This document shows positions 8,501-16,814 of a DNA stretch of 64,000 bases, piece after piece; position 1 is the first letter of the stretch, and every line of letters starts with the position of its first letter. The notes beneath the pieces were generated by a model that did not search any database, was not told the origin of the DNA, and saw only the letters and a program-made list of their open reading frames with translations. The translations under genes and the position numbers were made by a program. Source of the DNA: Candidatus Palauibacter soopunensis (GTDB taxonomy: Bacteria > Gemmatimonadota > Gemmatimonadetes > Palauibacterales > Palauibacteraceae); the NCBI RefSeq assembly GCF_947581735.1, contig NZ_CANPVT010000027.1, positions 112,457-176,456 on the forward strand, given 5' to 3'.

Positions 8501-8644
8501 AAGAGCGCCCGCGGCTACCACGCGCTCGGAGAACTCGGCGTGCGCCCCGCGATCACCTACCTCGAGGACGTCACGCACCGGCACATGGCGGCGGGCGGGC
8601 ACGGCGAGCCGGCGGCGGCCGGTGAAGGCGAAGAGGCGCACTGA
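5546..8644 (+). CDS. actB: Alternative Complex III subunit B, molybdopterin-oxidoreductase-like/ferredoxin fusion
   Basis: This is the large iron-sulfur subunit of Alternative Complex III, 1032 residues. ATG 5546 lies inside the end of actA (13-nt overlap) and gives the expected N-terminus: a Gly/Cys-rich stretch, then a twin-arginine signal (SRRRFLK, 42-48) and a lipobox-like LAAC ending at Cys63. Residues from about 70 to 750 form the molybdopterin-oxidoreductase-like part, which in this family binds no molybdenum cofactor. The C-terminal part carries four ferredoxin-type cysteine groups: CTGCGACVTSC near 786, CQHCGDAPCEPVCP near 842, CVGTRYCANNCP near 874 and CTMC near 930 followed by CQSSCPS. 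Fusion of the two parts is normal for ActB. The stop overlaps the actC start by one base (TGATG). Confidence 0.93.
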   Translation: MSLLNGGNGGCGCAGSCSGGAAPNADALNGDAANGANGTGTSRRRFLKVLGTSGAGAATLAACGPPNFGDKLIPSLVEEEGITPGVSETYATVLPDAGPEPVAVHAQVRDGRVLGLSPNDRFGGGTSGLSSLTHSTLQDLYDPDRVSQPLQRNPSTEEGAPPFQFASWEDATAALTNAVRVGGGVLLTGRVTGTTGRFIADWARVMGVEHIAWEPFSNQALAGGTADVSGGAGMPHFDLSSADAIACFGADFLGTWLAPTQMSAGFAAARDIEAHHHAKFTFVGPRLSLTGANADEWIEARAGTEGAVALAVAGVVAAARGAELPAGLPAVSPESAAEAAGVSADAIRALGEELAAAENAVAIPPGLESQGADARQAQHAVAALNEVLGATGRSVFPGGGAPEGTTASFADMQALIGRMRAGQVRTLIVAGCNPIYALPAAAGFGEALANVANSVAITPHLDETASACGWVLPCHHALESWCDADLAGGAMALGQPLMHPVFDTRQREDLLLDVANAAGQGGAFGGTDYATVLRNTWTERLGDHAAWLDALRRGGASAAAWAGDDGAETGEADAPAGGGGGFALPQPASGTQLVVYPTAQFYDGRGANRSWMQEHPDAITKVVWNSWVEMHPDMADELGVERGDLVRVESAQGAIEAPVYVYRGIRPDTVAIPLGQGHTEYGRYARNRGVNPLDLLAADADPGSGALAYAGTAVTVTPTGETARLVVTQGSTDDLDREIVHAMNVEDALHEIEAHDIDLVEMVEAAWDSDPNSPYRWGMTIDLNACTGCGACVTSCYSENNIPTVGEREAAMRREMSWMRIHRFEEETEDGGFQTVQQPMLCQHCGDAPCEPVCPVYATYHSPEGLNVQVYNRCVGTRYCANNCPYKVRRFNWFNHDARVRGDGGAFAWPLNLQLNPDITVREVGVMEKCTMCVHRINKAKIDAKEEDRTVRDGEVMTACQSSCPSNAITFGNLKDPESEVSRKAKSARGYHALGELGVRPAITYLEDVTHRHMAAGGHGEPAAAGEGEEAH

Positions 8645-10011
8645 TGGCGACCGCCGAGGCGAAGGTGCCCGCCACCCCGACGCTGGCCGACGCGAACCGC
8701 GACATCACGCGGCCCATCGCGATGCCCGAGAAGCGCTTCTATCTCGTGCTCGGGGTCGCGGCGGCGGGTCTCGCCCTCATGTTCGGGGCCTGGTTCTACC
8801 AGATCGGGGCCGGCATCGGCGTCGCGGGCATCACCCACCCCGTGTTCTGGGGCGTGTACATCACGACCTTCGTCTTCTGGGTCGGGATCGCCCACTCCGG
8901 GACGCTGATCTCGGCGATCCTCTACCTCTTCCGCTCCGGCTGGCGCACGACGATCAACCGCACCGCGGAGGCGATGACGATCTTCGCGGTGATGACGGCG
9001 GGGCTCTTCCCCCTCATCCACCTGGGCCGCGTCTGGTACTTCTACTACCTCATGCCCTACCCGTCGCAGCGGCAGATCTGGCCGGACTTCCGGTCGCCGC
9101 TCGTAATGGACGTGTTCGCGGTCTCGACGTACCTCACGATCTCCGCGCTGTTCTGGTACACCGGCCTCATCCCCGACTTCGCGATCCTGCGCGACCGGGC
9201 CAAGGGCTGGATGTACAAGATCTACGGCGCGTTCTCGCTCGGGTGGCAGGGGACGGTGAGCGAGTGGCGGCACTACCGCCGCATCTACCTCTACATGGCG
9301 GGGATCGCGACGCCGCTGGTGCTGTCGGTGCACTCCGTGGTTTCGTGGGACTTCGCCCTCTCGATCGTGCCGGGGTGGCACTCGACGATCTTCGCCCCGT
9401 ACTTCGTGGCCGGGGCGATCTTCAGCGGGGTCGCCCTCGTGATCACGATCATGATCCCGCTGCGGTGGGCGTTCGGGCTCGAAGCGTACATCACCGAGAA
9501 CCACTTCGAGAACATGGCGAAGCTGGTTCTCCTCACGTCCCTCATCGTCGGCTTCTCGTACGGGACGGAGTTCTTCCTCGCGTACTACTCGGCGGACCCG
9601 ATCGAGATCGAGAGCTTCCGCTGGCGGGCGCTGGGGGCCTACGCCCTGCCCTTCTGGGTCATGGTGTTCTGCAACGTGGTCGTGCCGCAGGCGCTGTGGT
9701 TCAAGAAGGTTCGTACGAGCCTTCCCGCGCTGTTCGCGCTCACGATCTTCGTCAACATCGGGATGTGGTACGAGCGGTTCGTGATCATCGTGACGTCGCT
9801 CGCCCACGAGTACGAGCCGGGCGGATGGGGGCTGTACACGCCGAGCTGGGTGGAGATGTCGATTCTCGTCGGCAGCTTCTGCTGGTTCTTCTTCTGGTTC
9901 CTGCTCTTCTCGCGCAGCCTGCCGGTGATCTCGATCGCCGAGGTGAAGGAACATCTCGCACACGAGCACTCGCACGCAGAACACGGAGAAGGTGGGGATG
10001 GCCATGAGTAG
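8644..10011 (+). CDS. actC: Alternative Complex III subunit C, NrfD/PsrC-type membrane protein
   Basis: ActC is one of two quinol-interacting integral membrane subunits of Alternative Complex III. The 455-residue product has about ten hydrophobic helices, starting FYLVLGVAAAGLALMFGAWF. NrfD-family features are visible, including ITHPVFWGVYI, WVGIAHSGTLISAILYL and FPLIHLGRVWYFYYL, and it ends in a His-rich cytoplasmic or periplasmic tail (HLAHEHSHAEH). ATG 8644 shares its A with the actB stop, so translation is coupled. Family identity and operon position agree. Confidence 0.93.
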   Translation: MATAEAKVPATPTLADANRDITRPIAMPEKRFYLVLGVAAAGLALMFGAWFYQIGAGIGVAGITHPVFWGVYITTFVFWVGIAHSGTLISAILYLFRSGWRTTINRTAEAMTIFAVMTAGLFPLIHLGRVWYFYYLMPYPSQRQIWPDFRSPLVMDVFAVSTYLTISALFWYTGLIPDFAILRDRAKGWMYKIYGAFSLGWQGTVSEWRHYRRIYLYMAGIATPLVLSVHSVVSWDFALSIVPGWHSTIFAPYFVAGAIFSGVALVITIMIPLRWAFGLEAYITENHFENMAKLVLLTSLIVGFSYGTEFFLAYYSADPIEIESFRWRALGAYALPFWVMVFCNVVVPQALWFKKVRTSLPALFALTIFVNIGMWYERFVIIVTSLAHEYEPGGWGLYTPSWVEMSILVGSFCWFFFWFLLFSRSLPVISIAEVKEHLAHEHSHAEHGEGGDGHE

Positions 10012-10507
10012 CGGCGTCCTCGGGCAGTACGACACGCTGCACGGCACGCTCGACGCCATCGCGCGGCTGCGCGACGCGGGGCACCGGGACATCGAGGTCT
10101 TCTCGCCAATCCCGTCGCCGGAGATCGAGGAGGCGATGGACATCCACTCCTCGCCGGTGCGGGTGTGGGCGCTGACGGGGGCGATCACCGGCTGTACGCT
10201 CGGGGTGCTGCTCACGGCGGGCACGTCGCTGGCCTACCCGCTCGTCACGCAGGGCAAGCCGCTCGTGTCGCTGCCGCCGTTCGTCGTGTTCATGTTCGAG
10301 CTCACGGTGCTGCTCACGGGGATCTTCGGGCTGGTCGCGCTGCTCGTGCACACGAAGCGGCCGGTGATCAACCTCGATCCCGCGTATCGAACCTCCTTCT
10401 CGGTCGACCGCTGGGGCATCTTCGTCCCGGTCAACGGCGAAGGGCACGCCGCCGCCGAGGCGCTTGTGCGTGAGACGGCCGCGGTGGACGTGGAGGTGCA
10501 GGGATGA
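9998..10507 (+). CDS. actD: Alternative Complex III subunit D (DUF3341)
   Basis: ActD is a small two-helix membrane subunit of Alternative Complex III. The product (about 169 residues) has a soluble N-terminal segment with the family-typical IEVFSPIPSPEIEEAM block. Two transmembrane helices follow (about 55-75 and 90-115), with RPVINLDP and DRWGIFV after the second. The start is uncertain between ATG 9998, preceded by GGAGAAGG at 9985-9992, and ATG 10004; I chose 9998. It overlaps the end of actC by 14 nt and the start of actE by 4 nt (ATGA). Confidence 0.9.
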   Translation: MAMSSGVLGQYDTLHGTLDAIARLRDAGHRDIEVFSPIPSPEIEEAMDIHSSPVRVWALTGAITGCTLGVLLTAGTSLAYPLVTQGKPLVSLPPFVVFMFELTVLLTGIFGLVALLVHTKRPVINLDPAYRTSFSVDRWGIFVPVNGEGHAAAEALVRETAAVDVEVQG

Positions 10508-11133
10508 CCGCCCGGGCCGCCGCCACCCTGGTCCTCGCCGCCTTCGCGCTGGCCGCCTGCGACGACCAGATCAAGCACCTGGATCAGCGGACCCCGTTCT
10601 TCAACACGATGTCCTGGCAGCCCTCGATCGAGGCCTTCGAGGAGCGGGCGCGGCTGCCGGTGCCCGGCACGATGCCGATCGACGGCGAGCGCACGTACGA
10701 CCTGATGGCGGCGGACACGATGCTGGTCAGCCCGATTTCCGGGACCGACGGCGACCTCGCCCGCGGGGCGGAACTGTACAGCCAGTTCTGCACCGTCTGT
10801 CACGGCGTGACGGGGGCGGGCGACGGCTCCGTGGTGGGACAGAACCGGATTCCCGACATCCCGCTCCTCAACATCCGCGGCGAACTCACGCGCGGATACA
10901 CGGACGGCTACATCTGGGGCATGATCGGGAACGGGCGGGGGCTGATGCCGCCCTACCGGCGCATTCCGGCCATGGACCGCTGGTATCTGGTCGCGTACGT
11001 GCGGCAACTGCAGGCCGAGGCGATGGCCGAGGAAGCGGCGGCGGCCGAGGCCGCGGCGGCTGAGGCGGCAGCGGCCGAGGCGGCGGCGGCGTCCGAAACG
11101 GGCGAGGTCCCCGGGACGGGAGCAGGCCTGTGA
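10504..11133 (+). CDS. actE: Alternative Complex III subunit E, monoheme cytochrome c lipoprotein
   Basis: ActE is the small cytochrome c subunit that passes electrons out of Alternative Complex III. The 209-residue precursor has a lipoprotein signal ending LAAC (Cys19). It has one CTVCH heme site (96-100) and the downstream LMPPY that supplies the axial methionine near residue 149. A long C-terminal run of Ala and Glu (repeats of AAAAE, about 175-197) is unusual and looks like a flexible or helical tail. Its coding DNA is a simple GCGGCCGAG-type repeat prone to length change. It overlaps actD by 4 nt and actF by 4 nt. Confidence 0.92.
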   Translation: MTARAAATLVLAAFALAACDDQIKHLDQRTPFFNTMSWQPSIEAFEERARLPVPGTMPIDGERTYDLMAADTMLVSPISGTDGDLARGAELYSQFCTVCHGVTGAGDGSVVGQNRIPDIPLLNIRGELTRGYTDGYIWGMIGNGRGLMPPYRRIPAMDRWYLVAYVRQLQAEAMAEEAAAAEAAAAEAAAAEAAAASETGEVPGTGAGL

Positions 11134-12407
11134 GCGGCGGCGGCGGCCGTCCGGCCCTCACCACGGGAGAGGCGCTGCAGACGATCGGCGGCCGCATCCC
11201 GACGGTATGGCTCGCCGTGTGGCTGGCGGCGGTCGCGATCGGGGCCGTGGGCTTCGCGACCACGGTCGGCGGCGACGCGCAGCGAGCCTGGATGAGCGTG
11301 TGGTCGAACTTCCTCTTCTGGACGGCGATCTCGATGGCGGGCGTCGTGTTCGGGGCCGTCCTGCAGGTCGCGAAGGGGCACTGGGGCAAGAGCTTCCGCC
11401 GGCTGGCGGAGGCCGCGGGCGCCTTCCTCCCCCTCTCCTTCGCCCTCTTCTTCACGCTCCGGCTCGGCGCCGAGCACGTCTTCCCCTGGATCGGGCCCGT
11501 GGAGACGGAACACCTGAACCGCGACTGGCTGACGCTCGAAGGCGTCTTCATGCGGAACGGGGTCCTGCTCGCGGTGCTCTATCTGCTCGCCTTCGTGTGG
11601 CTCTTCTACTCGATCCGGGCCGACGCGCCGCTGGTCGCCGCGGAGAGCCGGGGCTGGCGCAAGGCCGTCGTTTCCCTCTTCGCCCGGGGCTGGCGTGGAG
11701 ACGACGTGGAGGTGGAGCGCTGCCGAAGCCGGATCGGACGGCTGTCCGCCCTGCTGATCCTGAGCTGGGCGGTCATCTTCTCGCTCCTGTCGTTCGATTT
11801 CGGGATGTCGCTCACGCCGGGCTTCATGAGCATGGTGTGGGGGCCGTACTACTTCATCGGCGGCTGGCTCGGCATGCTCGCGCTCGTCGCGGTCATGGCC
11901 CACCGCTACAACGGCGCCGGCGGGATCCGGCCGTGGGGCAAGTACGACTTCCACGATCTCGGCAAGCTGACGTTCGCCTTCGTGGCGTTCTGGACCTACC
12001 TCTGGTTCGCCCAGTATCTGGTGATCTGGTACGGCAACATCCCGCGCGAGACGAACTTTTTCATGCCGCGCTCGACGGGCGGCTTCGGGCGCATGTTCTG
12101 GCTCCAGATGGTGCTTATCTTCGCCCTCCCCTTCCCCTTCCTCCTGGGGCGGAGCCCGAAGATGAGTTCGCGCTGGCTGGCCTTCGTCGGGCTGCTGATC
12201 CTGATCGGCTTCTGGGTCGAGCGCTGGAACATGGTGGCGCCGTCGATCTGGCACGGGGAAGGACTGCCGCTCGGCGTGCCCGAGGCGATGATCTCGGTCG
12301 GGTTCGTCGGCCTGTTCGCGCTCGCGTACGGCGCCTACTCGACGACCTTCCCGAAGGTTCCGATGCGCGAGACGATCGCCTTGGGGAGTCCCGGCCGCGG
12401 CCCGTAG
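11130..12407 (+). CDS. actF: Alternative Complex III subunit F, integral membrane protein
   Basis: ActF is the second multi-helix quinol-site subunit and completes the complex. The 425-residue protein starts at GTG 11130 within the actE stop (GTGA overlap). It has about ten membrane helices, with recognisable family stretches such as VWSNFLFWTAISM, FFTLRLGAEHVFPW, DFGMSLTPGFMSMVWGPYYF and YLWFAQYLVIWYGNIPRET. No terminal-oxidase genes follow, so the complex must hand electrons to an oxidase encoded elsewhere. Confidence is high from sequence and gene order. Confidence 0.92.
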   Translation: MSGGGGRPALTTGEALQTIGGRIPTVWLAVWLAAVAIGAVGFATTVGGDAQRAWMSVWSNFLFWTAISMAGVVFGAVLQVAKGHWGKSFRRLAEAAGAFLPLSFALFFTLRLGAEHVFPWIGPVETEHLNRDWLTLEGVFMRNGVLLAVLYLLAFVWLFYSIRADAPLVAAESRGWRKAVVSLFARGWRGDDVEVERCRSRIGRLSALLILSWAVIFSLLSFDFGMSLTPGFMSMVWGPYYFIGGWLGMLALVAVMAHRYNGAGGIRPWGKYDFHDLGKLTFAFVAFWTYLWFAQYLVIWYGNIPRETNFFMPRSTGGFGRMFWLQMVLIFALPFPFLLGRSPKMSSRWLAFVGLLILIGFWVERWNMVAPSIWHGEGLPLGVPEAMISVGFVGLFALAYGAYSTTFPKVPMRETIALGSPGRGP

Positions 12408-12557
12408 GCGGCCACCGATTTCGGCCCGACGGACGAAGGGGTGCCCCGGGCGGCCTCCGGCCTCTATTTTCAAATGCTGGCAGTATGAGGTGACGGTGCG
12501 AACCATGCCGGTCGGGCGTTGCGTCGCACCGCGAAGTTCTTGACCGAGGCGGTTTGG

Positions 12558-12857
12558 ATGGAGCTTTCCGACAACTACGAGCAGATGCTGCAGCGCACGA
12601 CCGCGACGGTCGAGAAATACCGCGAGGGGGCCGAGGAGCTGAGGGTGAAGCTCCGCGAGGCCCGCGCTGGCCGAAAAGTTCAGATCATGGCCATGATCGA
12701 CCGGCTGGAGCGCAAGTACGACGGGGCGAAGACGCGCCTCGAGGAGCTTTCCGACTCCGAGGAAGATGGCCGCAGCCAGGCGCTCGGCGTCCTCCACCAG
12801 AAGGTGGTCTCCGAACTCTCGGACATGAAGCGGACGATCCAGACCCGCATCCGCTGA
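12558..12857 (+). CDS. Small coiled-coil protein of unknown function
   Basis: About 99 residues, almost wholly charged helix with coiled-coil spacing (NYEQMLQRTTATVEKY, LEELSDSEEDG, LHQKVVSELSDMKRTI). It has no signal, membrane segment or cysteines, so it is probably cytoplasmic. ATG 12558 with GAGG upstream is preferred to the in-frame TTG at 12519. It sits alone between the act operon and the convergent sucA gene, with a gap of only 6 nt between the two stops. It may act as a structural or partner-binding helix; no family is recognised. Confidence 0.6.
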   Translation: MELSDNYEQMLQRTTATVEKYREGAEELRVKLREARAGRKVQIMAMIDRLERKYDGAKTRLEELSDSEEDGRSQALGVLHQKVVSELSDMKRTIQTRIR

Positions 12858-12863
12858 CCTTCC

Positions 12864-15683
12864 CTACTGTTCCGGAAGCCGAAGCGCCGTTCTGAGGAGG
12901 CGCCGCTGGCGTCGTACGTGCTTGCCGAAATAGCCCTCCGCCGGACTCGCGCGCTCCGGGCGGCCGATGTAGACGGGCTCGCGGCCGAGGAGTTGGCGCA
13001 GGTGCGGACGCATGAACGTCCAGGCACCCATGTTTTCCGGTTCTTCCTGTACCCAGCAGATCTCCGCCTCGCGGGGATACGGGGTCAGGGCGGCGGCCAG
13101 TTCCTCGGCCGGGAAGGGGTACGGCTGTTCCACGCGCAGGATCGGGATGTCGTGCGCGGGGGGAGCCTCCGCCAGCAGGTCGAAGTAGACCTTCCCGCTG
13201 CACACGAGGACCCGGTTCACGTTTGACGGATCCGCCCGGAAGTCGGGGTCCGGGAGCACGGGGCGGAAGGCGCCGCCGGTGAGGTCGCCGATCGTCGAGC
13301 GGGCGCGCGGGTGGCGCAGCAGGCTCTTCGGCGTCATCACGATCAGGGGACGGCAGGTCGCGCGCAGCGCCTGCCAGCGCAGCGCGTGGAAGTACTGCGC
13401 GGGCGTCGTGCAGTTCACGACGCGGATGTTGCCTTCGGCCGCGAGTTGCAGGAAACGCTCCAGCCGGGCGCTCGAGTGTTCCGGGCCCTGGCCTTCGTAG
13501 CCGTGCGGAAGGAGCAGGACGAGCCGCGACTCCAGCCCCCACTTCGTGCGGCCCGACACGATGAACTGGTCGATGATCGCCTGCCCGACGTTGGCGAAGT
13601 CGCCGAACTGCGCTTCCCACATGACGAGCGCGTTGGCCGCGATCGTGGAGAAGCCGTACTCGAAGCCTAGCGTGGCGATCTCGGAGAGGGGGCTGTTCGC
13701 GATGCGGAACGCCGCCTGTCCTTTTTCGAGGTGGGCCATGGGCGTGTAGGGGCGCCCGTCCTCGGCGTCGTGCAGCACGAGGTGCCGGTGGCTGAACGTG
13801 CCGCGCTCGGTATCCTCGCCGGTGAGGCGCACCGGGACGCCCTCCGTGAGCAGGCCCGCCAGCGCGAGAGACTCGCCGTGCCCCCAGTCGATTCCCTCGT
13901 CCAGCGCCGCGCGACGCCGTTCCAGTTGTCGGCCGAGCTTGTGGAAGGGCTTGAAATCGTCCGGCCAGCGGTGGATCGCCTCGTTGAGGGTCCGCAGCCG
14001 CGCCTCCGGAATGCCGGTTGGCCGCGCCGGTTCCGCCGGATCCAGCAGCCGCTTCGGGTCCGGCGCCGTCCCCGTCTGTTCGTCCGCTTCCTTGTGCGCG
14101 GCGATCGCTCCTCTCGCCGCCTCGAGTTCCGCATCCACGTCCGCGACGATGGCGTCGGCCTCTTCGCGGGAGAGGAGCCCCCGCTCGACGACGGCTTCGG
14201 CGAACTGCGCGCGGACCCGCGGGTGCGAGGCGATCCGCTCGTACATCATGGGCTGGGTGTACGAGGGTTCATCCCCCTCGTTGTGCCCGTAGCGCCGGTA
14301 GCCCACGAGGTCGATGACCAGGTCCTCCCCGAACTCGAACCGGTAGTCGACGGCGAGCCGCACCGCGGCCATGCACGCCTCGGGGTCGTCCGCGTTCACG
14401 TGCACGACGGGGAGCCGGAAGCCGAGCGCCAAGTCGCTGGCGTACCGGGTCGAGCGGCTGTCGCCGGGCAGGGTGGTGAAGCCGAGCTGATTGTTCGTGA
14501 TGATGTGAAGCGTGCCGCCCGTCTCGTAGGCCCGCAGCCGGCACAGGTTCAGCGTTTCCGCCACCACGCCCTGCCCCGCGAAGGAGGCGTCGCCGTGGAT
14601 GAGGATGGGGAGGATGGCGGATGAGTCGGAGGCTTCGCCGCTGAAGCGCGCGGCCCGGGCCATGCCGAGGACGACGGGGTTCACGTGCTCGAGGTGGCTC
14701 GGGTTCGGGGCGAGCCGCACGTCCAGTTCGACCTCGTCCTCCGCGACCTGGGATCTGCCGCCCACGTGGTATTTAACGTCCCCGGATCCGTGCTCCGGAA
14801 GCGCGGTCATGATGCCGCGCGCAGCCTGTTCCTCGAATTCGGCCACGATCGACTCGTAGGAAAGTCCCATGACATGGGCCAGCACGTTCAGGCGCCCGCG
14901 GTGCGCCATCCCCACAAACACCTGCCGCGCCCCGCGCCGCCCCGCGCTCCCGATGATCCCCCGCATCATGGGCACGAGCATGTCGAGTCCCTCGACGGAG
15001 AACCGCTTCTTCCCGAGGTAGGTGCGGTGCAGGAACGTCTCGAGCCCCTCCACGCGGGTCAGCCACTCGAGGCACGCCGTCGCCCGCTCGCGGCTCATGA
15101 GAAGCCGGTGGCGATGCGACTCGATGTAGTCCACGAGCCAGTCGCGCTGGGTCGGGTTCTCCATCTGGTCGAGTTCGTAGCCGATCGGGCCGCAGTAGAT
15201 CTCCTCGAGGCGGTCCACGACCTCGGCGGCGTTGTCGCCCAGGTGCTTGAGCCAGACGGCGGAGGCGGGCACGCGCGCGAGTTCGTCGCGGCGGATGCCG
15301 TGGTATTCCGGTTCCAGGAGCGGGTGCCTCGGAGGCTCGGAGCCGAGCGGGTCGATGCGGGCCCCCAGGTGACCGTACGCGCGGTGGGCCTCGACGAGCG
15401 CCCCGGCGATGGCGGCGAGCCGCAGATCCTCCGTCGCCACGACCTCCGCCTCGGCGGGCGTCGGGGCGGGCGCGGGAAGAGCGGGGGGAGGAGGAGGAGG
15501 AACGACGACCGGCGGCGGCGCTTCGATGACCGCCCCTGCCGATGGATCCCAGCCCGCCAGCGGGGGCGGGATCACGCCCCGGTCGCGCAGCGCCCGTTCG
15601 ACCAGCCCCTCGGCGTACCCCGCGTTGTAGCCGTCCGCGACCCAGCCGCCGTCGTCGGCGGAGCGGCTTCCGTCGTCGCTCAC
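12864..15683 (-). CDS. sucA: 2-oxoglutarate dehydrogenase E1 component
   Basis: This is the thiamine-diphosphate E1 enzyme that decarboxylates 2-oxoglutarate in the TCA cycle; 939 residues, the normal E1o length. The N-terminus has the short YNAGYAEGLVERALRD helix. Then come a proline-rich linker (PPPVVVPPPPPP), EAHRAYGHLGARIDPLG, the HRGRLNVL substrate-site motif, and GDASFAGQGVVAET with ITNNQLGFTT (thiamine diphosphate/Mg site). The C-terminal transketolase-like half contains VMWEAQFGDFANVGQ, and the end carries EEPENMGAW. The start is GTG 15683, preceded by GGGAAGGG. No E2 or E3 gene is adjacent. It could in principle be a 2-oxoglutarate decarboxylase-type enzyme, but it lacks the catalytic E2 domain fused in the actinobacterial multifunctional form. 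Confidence 0.93.
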   Translation of the reverse strand: MSDDGSRSADDGGWVADGYNAGYAEGLVERALRDRGVIPPPLAGWDPSAGAVIEAPPPVVVPPPPPPALPAPAPTPAEAEVVATEDLRLAAIAGALVEAHRAYGHLGARIDPLGSEPPRHPLLEPEYHGIRRDELARVPASAVWLKHLGDNAAEVVDRLEEIYCGPIGYELDQMENPTQRDWLVDYIESHRHRLLMSRERATACLEWLTRVEGLETFLHRTYLGKKRFSVEGLDMLVPMMRGIIGSAGRRGARQVFVGMAHRGRLNVLAHVMGLSYESIVAEFEEQAARGIMTALPEHGSGDVKYHVGGRSQVAEDEVELDVRLAPNPSHLEHVNPVVLGMARAARFSGEASDSSAILPILIHGDASFAGQGVVAETLNLCRLRAYETGGTLHIITNNQLGFTTLPGDSRSTRYASDLALGFRLPVVHVNADDPEACMAAVRLAVDYRFEFGEDLVIDLVGYRRYGHNEGDEPSYTQPMMYERIASHPRVRAQFAEAVVERGLLSREEADAIVADVDAELEAARGAIAAHKEADEQTGTAPDPKRLLDPAEPARPTGIPEARLRTLNEAIHRWPDDFKPFHKLGRQLERRRAALDEGIDWGHGESLALAGLLTEGVPVRLTGEDTERGTFSHRHLVLHDAEDGRPYTPMAHLEKGQAAFRIANSPLSEIATLGFEYGFSTIAANALVMWEAQFGDFANVGQAIIDQFIVSGRTKWGLESRLVLLLPHGYEGQGPEHSSARLERFLQLAAEGNIRVVNCTTPAQYFHALRWQALRATCRPLIVMTPKSLLRHPRARSTIGDLTGGAFRPVLPDPDFRADPSNVNRVLVCSGKVYFDLLAEAPPAHDIPILRVEQPYPFPAEELAAALTPYPREAEICWVQEEPENMGAWTFMRPHLRQLLGREPVYIGRPERASPAEGYFGKHVRRQRRLLRTALRLPEQ

Positions 15684-15719
15684 CTGGTCGTCACCCTTCC
15701 CGGTGGTGTCCGTGGCCGT

Positions 15720-16640
15720 TTAGTGGTGTCCGTGGCCGTGGCCGTGTTCGACATCCTCGCCGCCCGCCGCCCCGGAAAGGCTGCGGTGCACGGTGTCGAG
15801 CCAGCGTTCCGTCGAGATGAACCCGGCGCCCCAGTCGGCCCACTCCTCGGCGACGCCCTCGCCCTGGACCTCCTCGCTGCTCATCCCGGCGTCGATTTTC
15901 CCGCGGACCATCGCGATCGTCTCGGTGATCATGCGGTGGTACGTCCGCAGGTCGTCCACGGAGGAGAGCGGGCCGTGCCCGGGGATGATGTGGATGTCGG
16001 CGGGCACGTTGGCCAGCACGTCCGAGATCCCGTTCGCGAGCCCTTCCACGCTCCCGCCGTTGTCGATGTCGACGAAGGGGAAGCGGCCGGCGAAGAAATC
16101 GTCGCCCATGTGGAGGACGTTGGAGCCGGTGAAGTAGATGAGCGCGTCCCCGTCGGTGTGTCCGTGCGGGATGTGGAATGCCCGGATCTCCTCGCCGTTG
16201 AAGTGGATGGAGACGGCGTCGTCGAACGTCACGACGGGCAGGGCCACGTCGGGCGATCCGCCCGCGGCCAGCCGCGTGCGCACGTTGGTGTGCGCCACGA
16301 TCGTGGAGGCCTCCCCGAACTCGACGTTGCCGCCCGTGTGGTCGCCGTGAAAATGCGTGTTGATGAGGAACTGCGGCTCCGCGGCCTCCTCCGATTGTCC
16401 CACTTCCCGAAGTGCGTCGCGGATCTTGTCCGCCAGCGGCGCGAACTGGTCGTCAACCATCACGACGCCGTCGGAACCCGACGACACGCCGATGTTGCCG
16501 CCGCTCCCCACCAGCATCCAGACGGTGCCGGCGACGTGCGTCGCCTCGATCTGGACGGCCGAGAAGTCACGCTGCGCGAGGACGGGGGTCGAGAACAGGA
16601 CCGTGAGAAGGGTCGCGAGGAACAACGATCGAACTTTCAT
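15720..16640 (-). CDS. Secreted metallo-beta-lactamase-fold hydrolase
   Basis: The start ATG 16640 has AGGAG about 8 nt upstream and opens a 306-residue precursor with a signal peptide cut after LAQ (about residue 23). The zinc site HFHGDH lies at 96-101; further ligands are supplied by the HGHTDGD and PGHGP segments. The mature protein ends in a His/Gly-rich tail (HGHGHGHH), likely a metal-binding addition. The overall layout resembles subclass B3-like or glyoxalase-type periplasmic hydrolases, so lactamase activity cannot be assumed. It lies 36 nt upstream of sucA on the same strand and may be cotranscribed. Confidence 0.8.
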   Translation of the reverse strand: MKVRSLFLATLLTVLFSTPVLAQRDFSAVQIEATHVAGTVWMLVGSGGNIGVSSGSDGVVMVDDQFAPLADKIRDALREVGQSEEAAEPQFLINTHFHGDHTGGNVEFGEASTIVAHTNVRTRLAAGGSPDVALPVVTFDDAVSIHFNGEEIRAFHIPHGHTDGDALIYFTGSNVLHMGDDFFAGRFPFVDIDNGGSVEGLANGISDVLANVPADIHIIPGHGPLSSVDDLRTYHRMITETIAMVRGKIDAGMSSEEVQGEGVAEEWADWGAGFISTERWLDTVHRSLSGAAGGEDVEHGHGHGHH

Positions 16641-16814
16641 GGAAAGAAACTCCTGAATACGGGCGCCGTGCGGCGCCGAACGCGTACAGCCGGGCGAGTA
16701 CCGCCGGGCGCCCGAAGATGGGGCAGGGCCCGGGCCAATGCCACCTTTGGCCGCATCCGGCCGAAGCGCGGGGACTCTTGACCGCCCGACGATTCCTGAA
16801 GCACACTGCGCAAA

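Noticed and set aside
15681..15740. Repeated GGTGTCCGTGGCCG stretch between sucA and the metallohydrolase
   Set aside because: The repeats are the ends of the His/Gly-rich C-terminal codons and the intergenic 36 nt; too short to call an element.
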